A stretch of DNA of 64,000 nucleotides from Kordiimonas marina (GCF_023006325.1 NZ_JAINDF010000004.1:186001-250000); one strand, 5' to 3'; shown: positions 44,638 through 53,801, counted from the stretch's first letter. Numbers and translations: made by a program. Notes: generated from the letters alone by a model not told the origin.

Positions 44638-45051
44638 ATGCGCTTTGTTCTCACAGCAGTAATTGTGCTTCTTTTTACACCGGCTTCACAGGCGAAAGAA
44701 CAACGGCCACAGGATGGTATGTGGCGTGTTTCTTCCTGCACCAATCCCAACCTGTCTTTTGAAGCCAAGAAAAGCACGGAACCCGGCAGCGTAACCGCTG
44801 TGTTCGACATCACACCGAACGGACGCGTCACCAACATCCGCATCCAACACCCGGAAGCCAGCCATGGCATGGCTAACTTCGTGAAGGCTGCGCTCAGGCG
44901 CTGGCGCTATTTCGCCTATTTAGCCGACGGCAAGGAAGCGGGGCGCACCGACGTGACCCTGACCTTTACCTACGGCATGGACGGCAAAGAAAGCTGCACC
45001 TACACGCGCGTGCCAAGCCTGACGTCAACGGCTGCCCCCGGCAAGCACTGA
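44638..45051 (+). CDS. Exported TonB C-terminal domain-like protein
   Basis: A 137-residue exported protein. Signal peptide MRFVLTAVIVLLFTPASQAK. The mature part resembles the TonB/TolA C-terminal fold: GSVTAVFDITPNGRVTNIRI, then ALRRWRYFAYLADGKEAGRT and VTLTFTYGMDG. There is no membrane anchor or Pro-rich stretch, so it is not a full energy transducer. Two cysteines (SSCTNP, ESCTYT) could form a disulphide. Function unknown; a periplasmic stand-alone TonB-C module. A GGAGAAGGGGAGG sequence precedes the start. Confidence 0.75.
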   Translation: MRFVLTAVIVLLFTPASQAKEQRPQDGMWRVSSCTNPNLSFEAKKSTEPGSVTAVFDITPNGRVTNIRIQHPEASHGMANFVKAALRRWRYFAYLADGKEAGRTDVTLTFTYGMDGKESCTYTRVPSLTSTAAPGKH

Positions 45052-45142
45052 CGGCGGTTAAAGCCTGCCAGCAAACGGACTGGCGGAATTTGTCATCTAT
45101 TTCTGCATCCCCCGGAAGGTTTTCACACGGCTTCCTGGCCAT

Positions 45143-45170
45143 TTGACTCTGCCCATTCCTGCCTTATAGT
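45143..45170 (+). promoter_or_regulatory. Probable sigma-70 promoter of the P450 operon
   Basis: -35 TTGACT at 45143-45148, 16 bases, -10 TATAGT at 45165-45170. The first gene starts 57 bp later, behind a GGGGGAGGG ribosome binding site. Confidence 0.55.
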
Positions 45171-45226
45171 CATTTTCTGGACTAATGAGTTCAGTATAAT
45201 CCGTAACTGTCCAGGGGGAGGGACCT

Positions 45227-46585
45227 ATGACAGCAACAGCGGACCACGGTACGCCTGCGCGCGCGGCACGTCTGGAAGACATTCCCGGCGAACGCGGCAT
45301 GCCGATCTTCGGTCATACCTTTAGAATGCTCAAAGACCCGGTCGCCCTGGGCGACTATATGCGGTCAACCTATGGCCCGGTTTACCGTGCCCGCACGCTG
45401 TTTGCGGAAACGGTCAACCTGTGCGGGCCGGACGCCAATGAATTTGTCCTGATGGACAAAGGCAAGAATTTCTCCTCAGAACAGGGCTGGGCGCCGTGGA
45501 TCGGCAAGCTGTTCCCGCGCGGGCTGATGCTGCTGGATTTCGATGAGCATAAGGCCCACCGCCATATCATGGCCGCCGCTTTCAAGACCGGCCCGATGCA
45601 GGGCTATCTGGAGCGTCTGAACGACGCCATGCCCGAACGCATCAAGGCCTGGGGCGACAAGAAGCATTTCGCCTTCTACACGGCGATCAAGCAGCTGTCG
45701 CTCGACATGGCCACGACCGTGTTCCTTGGCCTGGAGCCCGGACCGGACAGCCTGAAGGTCAATAAGGCGCTTACCGACATGGTCGCTGCCAGCATCGGCG
45801 TCGTGCGCGTGCCGATCCCCGGCACTATCATGGCGCGCGGCATCAAGGGCCGCCGCTTCATGGTGGAGTTCCTCGGCAAGCTGATCCCCGAACGGCGGAC
45901 CAAGCCGGGTACCGACATTTTCACCCAGCTCTGCCAAGCCCAGGATGACGAAGGCAACCAGTTCACTGACCAGGAAATCATCGATCATATGATCTTCCTA
46001 TGGATGGCCGCCCACGACACCATCACAAGCTCGGTCACCACACTGGTTTACGAACTCGGCCGTCATACCGAGTGGCAGGACAAACTCCGCGCGGAAATCA
46101 AGGGCCTCGGCCTCAATGATGACCGCCTGCCTTATGACAAGATGAAGGATCTCGTCCTCACCGACTATGCCTTCAAGGAAGCCCTCAGGCTCAACCCGCC
46201 GGTTCCGGGCACGCCCCGCCGTGCGGTCCGTGACGTCGACTTTGCCGGCCACCGCATCCCCAAGGGCACGGTTGTCGGCATCAGCGCCGTTGCTTCCCAC
46301 CGCGACAAGGACGTATGGGATGACCCGGACACGTTCGACCCCATGCGCTTCTCGCCCGAAGGCGGGGTCAAGGAACGGCACCGTTTCGCCTGGATACCGT
46401 TCGGTGGCGGCGCGCACATGTGCCTCGGCCTCCATTTCGCCTACATGCAGGCTAAGGTGATCATGACCCACCTGCTGCCGCATTATGAAATCGTGCTGCC
46501 GGAAGGCTACAGCACGCGCTTCCAGATCATGCCGCTCATCAAACCTGTTGACGGCCTGCCCGTGACCTTAAGAAAGATCGACTGA
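45227..46585 (+). CDS. Cytochrome P450
   Basis: A 452-residue soluble P450 monooxygenase. The I-helix oxygen-binding motif is AAHDTITSS near residue 263. The K-helix motif KEALRLNPP follows, then GHRIPKGTVVGISAVASHRD and the heme-ligand loop FGGGAHMCLGLHF, with C399. No membrane anchor is seen. The PERF-like region is DPMRFSPEGG. Some stretches recall CYP51-like or terpenoid/sterol-modifying bacterial enzymes, but the substrate is not known. The gene ends one base before a GMC oxidoreductase, so the two form one operon: hydroxylation, then oxidation of the alcohol, is an obvious pathway. Ferredoxin partner not in the window. Confidence 0.93.
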   Translation: MTATADHGTPARAARLEDIPGERGMPIFGHTFRMLKDPVALGDYMRSTYGPVYRARTLFAETVNLCGPDANEFVLMDKGKNFSSEQGWAPWIGKLFPRGLMLLDFDEHKAHRHIMAAAFKTGPMQGYLERLNDAMPERIKAWGDKKHFAFYTAIKQLSLDMATTVFLGLEPGPDSLKVNKALTDMVAASIGVVRVPIPGTIMARGIKGRRFMVEFLGKLIPERRTKPGTDIFTQLCQAQDDEGNQFTDQEIIDHMIFLWMAAHDTITSSVTTLVYELGRHTEWQDKLRAEIKGLGLNDDRLPYDKMKDLVLTDYAFKEALRLNPPVPGTPRRAVRDVDFAGHRIPKGTVVGISAVASHRDKDVWDDPDTFDPMRFSPEGGVKERHRFAWIPFGGGAHMCLGLHFAYMQAKVIMTHLLPHYEIVLPEGYSTRFQIMPLIKPVDGLPVTLRKID

Positions 46586-46586
46586 C

Positions 46587-48215
46587 ATGCCCGAGACAAA
46601 GTTCGATTATATCATCGTAGGGGCCGGGTCCGCCGGCTGTGCCATGGCTGCCCGCCTGACCGAGGACCCCAACAACAAGGTGCTGCTTCTGGAAGCCGGC
46701 CAAAAGGATGGTGCGCTCCAGATCAACATGCCCGGCCTTATCGGCAAGGTGGTCGCCCCCAACAAATTTAACTGGAACTATTGGACCGAGCCGCAGAAGA
46801 ACCTGAACGGCCGCAAGCTGTTCTGGCCGCGCGGCAAGGTGCTGGGCGGCTCATCCGCCATCAACGGCCTTCTCTATGTGCGCGGCAACGCCCGCGACTA
46901 TGACGAATGGGCCCAGCTTGGCTGCACCGGATGGACCTTCGATGACGTGCTGCCCTACTTCAAGAAATCCGAAGGCAGCGACCGCAAGCCCGACGATTTC
47001 CATAGCGACAAGGGCCCGCTGAAAACCAGCCAGCACACGTCCCAGAACCCGCTGAACACCGCGTTCCTGAACGCCGCATCGGAAATGGGCCTCCCGTACA
47101 CCGATGACTTCAACGGCCCGAACCAGGAAGGCGTCGGCTGGTACGACCAGACCATCCGCGGTGGCCGCCGCCAGAGCACAGGCCGCACCTACTTGGCCGA
47201 AGCAGTGGGCAGGGAAAACCTGACGGTCCTTACCGAAGCGCAAGCCCGCCGTGTCGTCCTGAAGGGCAAGCGCGTGACCGGCGTGGAAATCAGCCGCAAA
47301 GGCAAGGTGGAAACCTGGCACGCGGGGCGTGAGGTCATCCTGTGCGGCGGCGCCATCAACAGCCCGCAACTGCTGCAGCTTTCCGGCATCGGCGACCCGG
47401 ACATGATCCAAAAGGTCGGCCTGCCCGTGGTGCATGAGCTTCAGGGCGTCGGCAAGAACATGCAGGACCACCTGGACCTTACCGTTTACGCCCACCTCAA
47501 GGACCCGATCTCGCTCATGCGCTATCAGGCACCGCACCGCGGCATCGCCGAGATGATCAAATGGTTCCTGCACAAGCCGGGGATGCTGTCGGATTGCGTG
47601 ACACCCGTCGGCGCCTTCCTCAAGACCGACCCGGCCTTGGAACGCCCGGATGTGCAGTTCCACATCATGCTCGGCATGGCCGACCAGCCGCACGGGTTCG
47701 CGGACCCGCACGAGCATGGCTTCGGTATCCATGTCTGCCAGCTCCGGCCGCACAGCCGCGGTACCATCGGCCTTTCGAGTGCCGACCCGCTGGCGCCCGC
47801 CGCCATCGACCCCAACTATCTGGATGCGGCTGAAGACCTGCGCGTGATGCGTGAAGGCGTGAAGCTGGTGCGCCGCATGATGTCCCAGCCTGCCATCAAG
47901 GACCTCACCACGCATGAAAAAGCCCCCTGGCACGGTGTGGATATTGACGACGACAGCGCGACCGAGACCATCATCCGCGACAAGGCGGAGACCATCTATC
48001 ACCCTGTCGGCACCTGTGCGATGGGCCCGCGCGACCATAAGGCGAGTGTGGTGGACCCAACCCTCAAAGTCATCGGGCTCGAAGGCCTGCGCGTGGTCGA
48101 CGCCTCGGTGATGCCGCGCCTGATTGGCGGCAACACCAACGCCCCCACCATCATGATCGCTGAGAAATGCGCCGACATGATTAAAGCCGAAGCCCGTGAA
48201 GCCGCTATGGCTTGA
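46587..48215 (+). CDS. GMC family FAD-dependent alcohol oxidoreductase
   Basis: A 542-residue glucose-methanol-choline oxidoreductase, choline-dehydrogenase-like. The N-terminal FAD motif is YIIVGAGSAGCAMAARL (residues 8-24), then the GMC-1 signature WPRGKVLGGSSAINGLLYVR near residue 74 and GMC-2 GGAINSPQLLQLSGIGDPDM near 251. The C-terminal catalytic region has HPVGTCAMG and GGNTNAPTIMIAEKCADMIK. It starts one base after the P450 gene stop, so it may oxidise the product of that enzyme. A long linear, terpenoid or sterol alcohol is plausible; no betaine genes are nearby, so betA is not claimed. Confidence 0.93.
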   Translation: MPETKFDYIIVGAGSAGCAMAARLTEDPNNKVLLLEAGQKDGALQINMPGLIGKVVAPNKFNWNYWTEPQKNLNGRKLFWPRGKVLGGSSAINGLLYVRGNARDYDEWAQLGCTGWTFDDVLPYFKKSEGSDRKPDDFHSDKGPLKTSQHTSQNPLNTAFLNAASEMGLPYTDDFNGPNQEGVGWYDQTIRGGRRQSTGRTYLAEAVGRENLTVLTEAQARRVVLKGKRVTGVEISRKGKVETWHAGREVILCGGAINSPQLLQLSGIGDPDMIQKVGLPVVHELQGVGKNMQDHLDLTVYAHLKDPISLMRYQAPHRGIAEMIKWFLHKPGMLSDCVTPVGAFLKTDPALERPDVQFHIMLGMADQPHGFADPHEHGFGIHVCQLRPHSRGTIGLSSADPLAPAAIDPNYLDAAEDLRVMREGVKLVRRMMSQPAIKDLTTHEKAPWHGVDIDDDSATETIIRDKAETIYHPVGTCAMGPRDHKASVVDPTLKVIGLEGLRVVDASVMPRLIGGNTNAPTIMIAEKCADMIKAEAREAAMA

Positions 48216-48287
48216 CGGGCGTCAAGGCGCTAAGGTGTGGTGAGCGCTAGGAAATAGCGAAACCACGAGAGAAAGAGAGGTCTTGTC

Positions 48288-48725
48288 ATGTCGAAACAAC
48301 TTTATATGGTCGCCGTCGACGGAAGCGAATGGGGAAACCGCGCCGTGGACCGCGCAGTTACGTTGGCCAAACAAACCGGCGCGACAGTCCGGATGATCAC
48401 CGTTATCCCGTGGTCCGGCTACCAGCCGCTGTCGGTTGAGGAAATGTACAACCGTCCGCTTGAAAAAGCTGAAGAGGAGCACGCTGCCCACGACGAAGTG
48501 CTCGCCCCTCTCCTGAAGCTGTACCAAGGCAGCGGCGTAGACGTCTCCGCCGAATATTTCTGGGGTCACCCGGTCAAGACGATCCAAGCCCGGGTGAAAG
48601 AAGAACATGCCAACATGCTGTTCATTGGTCGGCGCGGTCGCTCTCGCGTCGCTGACCTGGTTCTTGGGAGCGTGGCCAATTCTCTGGCTCACTCCGTCGG
48701 CGTGCCGGTTGTCCTGGTACCATAA
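48288..48725 (+). CDS. Universal stress protein (UspA family)
   Basis: A 145-residue single-domain Usp. It has LYMVAVDGSEWGNRAVDRAV at the N-terminus and the ATP-binding G-2x-G-9x-G-S pattern in GRRGRSRVADLVLGSVANSL near residue 113. It ends in the family's VPVVLVP. It should be a cytoplasmic nucleotide-binding stress protein. The last 104 bases overlap the end of the convergent hybrid kinase gene. Confidence 0.93.
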   Translation: MSKQLYMVAVDGSEWGNRAVDRAVTLAKQTGATVRMITVIPWSGYQPLSVEEMYNRPLEKAEEEHAAHDEVLAPLLKLYQGSGVDVSAEYFWGHPVKTIQARVKEEHANMLFIGRRGRSRVADLVLGSVANSLAHSVGVPVVLVP

Positions 48726-50325
48726 AGCTATCGCTACGTAAGCTATGCCGGTGGGCGTGGATGACGTTGGTCATCGCGTCGAGAAGCGCCCCCGGCTCTA
48801 CCGGCTTTGACTGATAGCCGTCCATCCCTGCATCCAGAAACTTCTCCCGGTCGCCTTCAAGCGCATGCGCCGTGAGCGCCAGGATTGGCGTGCGGCCCTT
48901 CGTGCCCGTGAGCGACCGGATCAATGACGTTGCTTCCAAGCCGTCCATCACCGGCATGGTGATATCCATCAGGATGATATCGAAAGTTTCATGCACCTGA
49001 ACCGAGGTCACCGCCTCCTGCCCGTTGCCAACCATGGTCACCTTATGACCCTGGTGTTCCAGCGTTTTCCGGAACAGAACCTGGTTGACCGGGTTATCTT
49101 CCGCAACCAGTACGCGCCACGGGCCATTGTCGTCTGCGCGGACCTCGATTTCGTCAGACTCGGCCTGCTCAGGCGCGGCTTTCTCCACCACATCTATCGG
49201 GATGCGAACCATGAAGGTTGACCCCTGCCCGAGCGTGCTGCGGACACTGATCTCACCCCCGAACAGGTCGATCAGCTCCTTGCAGAGATAAAGCCCCAGC
49301 CCCATGCGGTTATAAAGCCGCGCGCCGCCGCGGACATCCATCGAAAGCTTCTCGAACAAGCCGCCGATGCGTTCCTTCGGAATACCGACCCCGGTATCGG
49401 AGACCGAGATATTGAGGAATGTGTCGCCCCCGGTTTCGGCCGTATGAGCCTCAAGGGTCACACGGCCCTTGTCGGTGAACTTGAAGGCATTCCCCAGAAG
49501 ATTGACCAGGATCTGGCGCAGCTTCTGCGCGTCGGTCCTGACGTGGCGCGGCAGGTCGGAGGAAAGCTCCATCACGGCCTTGACACCCTTGTGGGAGCCT
49601 GCGGTCGCGAACAGGTCCATCACCTCCTGCATCAGCGACGGCAGGTCGGCCGGGCGCGTCTCTAGCTGGACCAGGCCGGCTTCAAGGTTCGACAGGTCGG
49701 CCATTTCATTGATGAAATTCAGGAGCGCCTGGCCCGACTTGGCAATCAGGTCGACATATTTGCGCTGATCCGTCGACAATTGCGTGGCGGCAAGAAGTTC
49801 GGTCACGCCGAGAACACCATTGACAGGCGTCCTGATCTGGTGGCTGACAGTGGCCAAGAATTGCAGCCGTGCCTGCTGCGTTTCGCCCACCTGCCCCGTT
49901 ACATCAGCAACAGAAGCACTCTCTGCACCGCGCGCGGGCGCCACAGCCCCGGACCGGCTTTTGAACTGGATCAGGCACAAAGGGTCCGCCATCATTTCAC
50001 TGACAGGCTTCAGAGAGTGCAGATGAGGCTTGGAGCGCAGCGGCTGGACCATCACCTCGACCGGCCCAATCGGCATTACATCCTGCGTATCCCGCGGGGA
50101 AAGCGTGGAGGACATCCCTTTCTGGAGCGCTTTCTCGATATATTCGAGAAGGCCGCGATCATGAAAGGCGGGCAATAAATCTGGCAGGCTGCGGCAATAG
50201 GCGACCTCGGCTTCAACGCCGGTCACCTGGGTCATCCATTTGTTCCACAGGCGAACATCCAGGTCGGGGCCAACTACAACAAATCCCATATTGGCATTGT
50301 TGACGATCTCTTGCAGCACACGCAT
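48622..50325 (-). CDS. Hybrid sensor histidine kinase/response regulator with PAS
   Basis: A cytoplasmic phosphorelay protein, 567 residues from the ATG at 50325; the frame is open for 15 further codons and AAGGAG abuts the ATG with no spacing, so the start is uncertain. Domains in order: PAS (about residues 5-100, NANMGFVVVGPDLDVRLWNK), HisKA with VSHQIRTPVNGVLG near 160, HATPase (LVNLLGNAFKFTDKGRV, DTGVGIPKERI, GLGLYLCKELI) and a C-terminal REC domain with ILMDITMPVMDGLEATSLIR. No membrane segment. The polar tail after the REC domain is encoded antisense to the end of the uspA-like gene. No separate output regulator is adjacent. Confidence 0.9.
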   Translation of the reverse strand: MRVLQEIVNNANMGFVVVGPDLDVRLWNKWMTQVTGVEAEVAYCRSLPDLLPAFHDRGLLEYIEKALQKGMSSTLSPRDTQDVMPIGPVEVMVQPLRSKPHLHSLKPVSEMMADPLCLIQFKSRSGAVAPARGAESASVADVTGQVGETQQARLQFLATVSHQIRTPVNGVLGVTELLAATQLSTDQRKYVDLIAKSGQALLNFINEMADLSNLEAGLVQLETRPADLPSLMQEVMDLFATAGSHKGVKAVMELSSDLPRHVRTDAQKLRQILVNLLGNAFKFTDKGRVTLEAHTAETGGDTFLNISVSDTGVGIPKERIGGLFEKLSMDVRGGARLYNRMGLGLYLCKELIDLFGGEISVRSTLGQGSTFMVRIPIDVVEKAAPEQAESDEIEVRADDNGPWRVLVAEDNPVNQVLFRKTLEHQGHKVTMVGNGQEAVTSVQVHETFDIILMDITMPVMDGLEATSLIRSLTGTKGRTPILALTAHALEGDREKFLDAGMDGYQSKPVEPGALLDAMTNVIHAHRHSLRSDSFMVPGQPARRRSEPENWPRSQEPGQRRESDRADQ

Positions 50326-50912
50326 CTCCTTACAAGCAAGCGTAATCCAACTTTGTCCACCCCTCCCCAAAAGCGGTGAACAAGTGTTTTTTCAGCCCCT
50401 TGTCTGGTGATCGGATAGCATTCTGATCCGCCTACCAAGCAAGCCCAACCGACATCGGCACATACCGAAAGTCCTGGTCGGTGACCGTCTCCTCAACCCC
50501 ATCGGCTTTCTTTCTGAAGCCACAAAAACGATCTATGCTTTTGATGGCCCCAAACAACCATCGGTGTAGTCAGTATATGGATTTATTGCCTTCGCCGCAA
50601 TTGCAGAAAAAACAAAATCAAATAAAAACAGTCATGTATACCAAATTGTGGTTAATAAATATTTACCAAATTCCGAACATGTTCCATTTTGATACACTAT
50701 TAATTGGCATTATCCTGTTCACACAGGCCTTTCTTACCCGCGCCCCTGAATGCACCCTATAGGGGATTAAATCAGCGACCATAAAGTGCGGGGTATCCCA
50801 TTGGAACGCGCGGAATATCCGGGTCACCGCATAGGAACATGCCGCTTGATCCTGCCTGCACGCACCGTATGATCGGCCGCATCATATCCATCCCCTGAAA
50901 GGAGAATAGCCG
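50326..50912. other. Intergenic region with AT-rich segment
   Basis: Nearly 590 bp without a convincing gene. The middle, about 50570-50720, is strikingly A+T-rich against a GC-rich background. It contains an imperfect 20-bp dyad TGGTTAATAAATATTTACCA at 50649-50668 and direct repeats of ACCAAATT at 50640-50647 and 50665-50672. An open frame at 50481-50762 has no ribosome binding site or family features. It may be a regulator site, a nucleoid-protein site or a relic of acquired DNA. Confidence 0.4.
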
Positions 50913-51314
50913 ATGCGGCCCGGAATACTGATTGCCCTAGGCGCAGGCAACGGCCTTTTAGCGACCATTCTGTCCGCGGTCGGCGCACATGCCCTTCCCT
51001 CCCGATTGGGGGAGCACGCTATTCAGCTGTTTAAACAGGGGAGCGAATTCCATCTTTTCCATGCCCTGGCGCTTCTCCTGACAGGTGTCATCGCCATGCT
51101 GGCACAAACACCAGCAAGCCAACGCTGGGCCAGCCGGGCGGGGCTCGCTTTTCAGGCTGGTATCCTGTGTTTTTCCGGCAGTCTCTATTGGCTTGCGGCG
51201 CTTGGGCCCGGCAGCCTGGGGCCGTTGCACTGGCTTCCCCCGCTTGGCGGAACGCTTTTGATGGCAGGCTGGGCCATGCTGGCGGCTGCGGGCCTCAAGG
51301 CCCGGGAAACATAG
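50913..51314 (+). CDS. DUF423 family membrane protein (YgdD-like)
   Basis: A 133-residue inner-membrane protein of the DUF423 family. It starts MRPGILIALGAGNGLLATIL, continues AVGAHALPSRLGEHAIQLFK and FHALALLLTGVIAML, and has the PLHWLPPLGGTLLMAGWAML end. Four hydrophobic helices are seen. Function is unknown. An AAAGGAGAA ribosome binding site precedes it. It is convergent with the sensor kinase gene, 7 bp apart. Confidence 0.93.
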   Translation: MRPGILIALGAGNGLLATILSAVGAHALPSRLGEHAIQLFKQGSEFHLFHALALLLTGVIAMLAQTPASQRWASRAGLAFQAGILCFSGSLYWLAALGPGSLGPLHWLPPLGGTLLMAGWAMLAAAGLKARET

Positions 51315-51321
51315 GCGAGCC

Positions 51322-52683
51322 TTATTTCGCCGGCAGGCGCACGACCACAGCCAAGCCGCCAAGCGAGGCCGCATCCATATAAGCGCTGCCGCCATACATC
51401 TCGACAATATCGCGCACGATGGCGAGGCCTAGCCCCGTGCCCGGCACCCGTTCATCAAGGCGGCGGCCACGTTCGAACAACACCTCACGCTGGTCTTCCG
51501 GCACCCCCGGCCCATCATCCTCAACACGAATTTCCAGGAACTGGCGCCGTGGACTGTCTTCCAGCTTGCGGGCACTGATGGTCACATGGGAGACGGCCCA
51601 TTTTCCGGCGTTATCGACCACATTGCCGAGGATTTCGTCAAAATCCTCCCGTTCACCATCGAACATCAGGCCGTCGGGACATTCAAGCTCGATCGAGAGC
51701 CCCTTGTCCTGGTTGAGCCGACTAATGGCGCGGGCCAGCTTCTCCAGCCGTTCCTTGACGGCAAGCCCCGGCCCAGAGCCACCCCCGGCGATCCGGGCGC
51801 GTTTCAGGTGATGGTCGATATGTTCGCGGATTTCCCGCGTCTGCCGGCTGATGGTGGTGGCGCTTTTCTCCGGCAGGTTTTCAGCCTCATTCATGATGAC
51901 GCTGAGCGGCGTTTTAAGCGCGTGCGCCAGGTTGCCCACATGGGTGCGGGCCCGTGCCACCAGCTTTTCATTCTGGTCGATGAGGGCATTGATCTCCTGG
52001 GCGAGCGGGCGCAGGTCCTCGGGCCAGGCGCCATCAAGGCGGCTGTCCTTCCCGGCCCGCACCCCGGCAAGCTTGCGCCCCAAGGACCGAAGCGGCCGGA
52101 GGCCATAAGCCACCTGGATCACCAGCGCCAGCGACACCGTCACCATAATGAGCGCCAAAGCCCCCAGAAGCAGCCAGTTGAAGCGGGCGATCGCCGCCCG
52201 GACCTCCGCCGTGTCGGTCGCGACCTGATAGCGGAAGATACGGTCTGCTTCCGGCAGGATGATATCCCGTTCGGCCACGCGGAGGCGTTGACCGTCCGGC
52301 CCTTCAACCTCGGAATATTTCAGCGAGAATATCCGCTTGGACATGTCCGGCGTCAGCTCGAAATCCCACAGCGAGCGGGAGCGGAACGGTTGCTGCCCCG
52401 CTTCGGAAATCTGCCAGTACCAGCCCGAATAGGGCGTGGCAAAGCGCTGGTCGAACAGCGGCCTGTTGAAACGGAGCACACCTTCAGGCGAAATCTCGCT
52501 GATGCCGACCATCGTATCCAAAAGCATTTCCAGCTTCTGGTCGACGTCGGAGAGCACATAATCCCGGAACGCATAGGAAAGCGACAGCCCGCCGACGGCA
52601 AGCGCCGCCGCCGACCAAAAGAAGGCCGACAGCAGAAGCCGTCCGGTCAGCGTCCGGAAAAACTGCGAGATGCGTGCCCTCAC
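51322..52683 (-). CDS. Sensor histidine kinase, PhoQ-like
   Basis: A 453-residue membrane kinase. The start is GTG at 52681-52683 (behind GGAGGAGGC), overlapping the regulator stop as GTGA; a longer frame adds six residues. Two membrane helices at about residues 13-35 and 165-190 flank a roughly 130-residue periplasmic sensor. HisKA has NLAHALKTPLSVIMNEAENL. The ATPase has EILGNVVDNAGKWA, EDDGPGVPE and GTGLGLAIVRDIVEM. The NLAHALKTPLSVI box is typical of PhoQ-type kinases. It is the cognate partner of the regulator just upstream. Confidence 0.92.
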   Translation of the reverse strand: MRARISQFFRTLTGRLLLSAFFWSAAALAVGGLSLSYAFRDYVLSDVDQKLEMLLDTMVGISEISPEGVLRFNRPLFDQRFATPYSGWYWQISEAGQQPFRSRSLWDFELTPDMSKRIFSLKYSEVEGPDGQRLRVAERDIILPEADRIFRYQVATDTAEVRAAIARFNWLLLGALALIMVTVSLALVIQVAYGLRPLRSLGRKLAGVRAGKDSRLDGAWPEDLRPLAQEINALIDQNEKLVARARTHVGNLAHALKTPLSVIMNEAENLPEKSATTISRQTREIREHIDHHLKRARIAGGGSGPGLAVKERLEKLARAISRLNQDKGLSIELECPDGLMFDGEREDFDEILGNVVDNAGKWAVSHVTISARKLEDSPRRQFLEIRVEDDGPGVPEDQREVLFERGRRLDERVPGTGLGLAIVRDIVEMYGGSAYMDAASLGGLAVVVRLPAK

Positions 52684-53351
52684 GCCTCCTCCTCTTGCCA
52701 TTCCAACCGGTAGCCAAGCCCGCGCACCGTGCTGATGATCGGCACATCGAGCTTTTTGCGGATGCGGTTGACGAACACCTCAATGGTGTTTGAATCGCGG
52801 TCGAAATCCTGGTCGTAGATATGTTCTGTCAGCTCCGTGCGGGAGACCACCTTGCCCTCATGGTGCATGAGGTAAGACAGCAGCTTGAATTCCTGCGCCG
52901 TCAGCTTGACCGGGTGACCGTCAACGCTGACCCGGCCGTTGCGGGTATCGAGCATCACGGGACCGCAGCTGATCTGCGGGCTCGATTGCCCGGCCGAACG
53001 GCGGATGAGCGCGCGCAGGCGCGCCAGCAGCTCCTCCATGATGAAAGGCTTGGTCAGATAATCGTCCGCCCCGGCGTCCAGGCCTTCGACCTTGTCGGTC
53101 CAGCCGTCCCGCGCTGTCAGGATCAGTACCGGCATGTCGCGGCCATCCGTGCGCCATTTCCTCAGGATACTAGTGCCGTCCATGATCGGCAGGCCGAGGT
53201 CCAGAATCACGGCATCATAGGGTTCGGTATCGCCCAGAAAATGCCCATCCTCGCCATTGTCGGCGAGGTCGACCGCATAGCCGGCATCCGCCAGGCTTTG
53301 ACGCATCTGTTCCGACAATGTCGCATCATCTTCCACGATCAGGACCCGCAT
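52680..53351 (-). CDS. OmpR/PhoP family response regulator
   Basis: A 223-residue two-component regulator. The receiver (1-115) has LIVEDDATLSEQMRQSLADA and VILDLGLPIMDGTSILRKWR, with the phosphorylated aspartate near residue 51, and KPFIMEELLARLRALIRR. The C-terminal winged helix (about 125-220) has FKLLSYLMHHEGKVVSRTEL and SNTIEVFVNRIRKKLDV. It closely resembles PhoP. The kinase overlaps its stop by four bases and a PepSY protein gene sits 67 bp upstream, in the same direction, so the three probably form one unit. Confidence 0.95.
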   Translation of the reverse strand: MRVLIVEDDATLSEQMRQSLADAGYAVDLADNGEDGHFLGDTEPYDAVILDLGLPIMDGTSILRKWRTDGRDMPVLILTARDGWTDKVEGLDAGADDYLTKPFIMEELLARLRALIRRSAGQSSPQISCGPVMLDTRNGRVSVDGHPVKLTAQEFKLLSYLMHHEGKVVSRTELTEHIYDQDFDRDSNTIEVFVNRIRKKLDVPIISTVRGLGYRLEWQEEEA

Positions 53352-53418
53352 GATCCACCTCTCCTCTTGTTGTCGTTTGCCGTCATGGTTGTCGTCATTT
53401 TGTTATTAGCCAAGCACG

Positions 53419-53754
53419 CTACCGGACACTGATGATGGCCCCGGTGGCGGCATTCACGATCGCCACCAGCACCTTACCGTCCTTACGCCTAACCCGCAGG
53501 TCATACTGCCAGCCCTGATTGGTGCGGCGTAGCTTCTGCCCCACGATTTTACCGTCCAGCCGGTCCTCAACCATACGCCGAATACGCCAATAAGGCAGGA
53601 TATCGCCATGACGGGTGGCATCGAGCGCTTCGTCATGTTCGTCTTCCTGGCCATGGTATTTCTTGGGCGGCGCGAAGGCGAATGCTGCTGTTCCCCCGGC
53701 CTCAAGGATCGAGATGGCAAAACAAAACAGCAGAATCCAAATTATCCGTTTCAT
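53419..53754 (-). CDS. Exported PepSY-domain protein
   Basis: A 111-residue exported protein with signal peptide MKRIIWILLFCFAISILEAG to AAFAFAPPKK. The mature part has one PepSY-like domain: LPYWRIRRMVEDRLDGKIVG, then WQYDLRVRRKDGKVLVAIVN and ATGAIISVR. PepSY proteins often inhibit peptidases or sense periplasmic state, and small ones are commonly found beside PhoP/PhoQ pairs, as here. Just downstream lies the response regulator in the same direction. Confidence 0.85.
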   Translation of the reverse strand: MKRIIWILLFCFAISILEAGGTAAFAFAPPKKYHGQEDEHDEALDATRHGDILPYWRIRRMVEDRLDGKIVGQKLRRTNQGWQYDLRVRRKDGKVLVAIVNAATGAIISVR

Positions 53755-53801
53755 AAGGTATACTCGTAGGGGTTCTGCGCTGAACGGGTCATGAACCAGC
53801 T

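Noticed and set aside
50481-50762. 93-codon open frame in the AT-rich gap
   Set aside because: No ribosome binding site, no family features, and unusual composition for this genome; one hydrophobic stretch alone is not enough.
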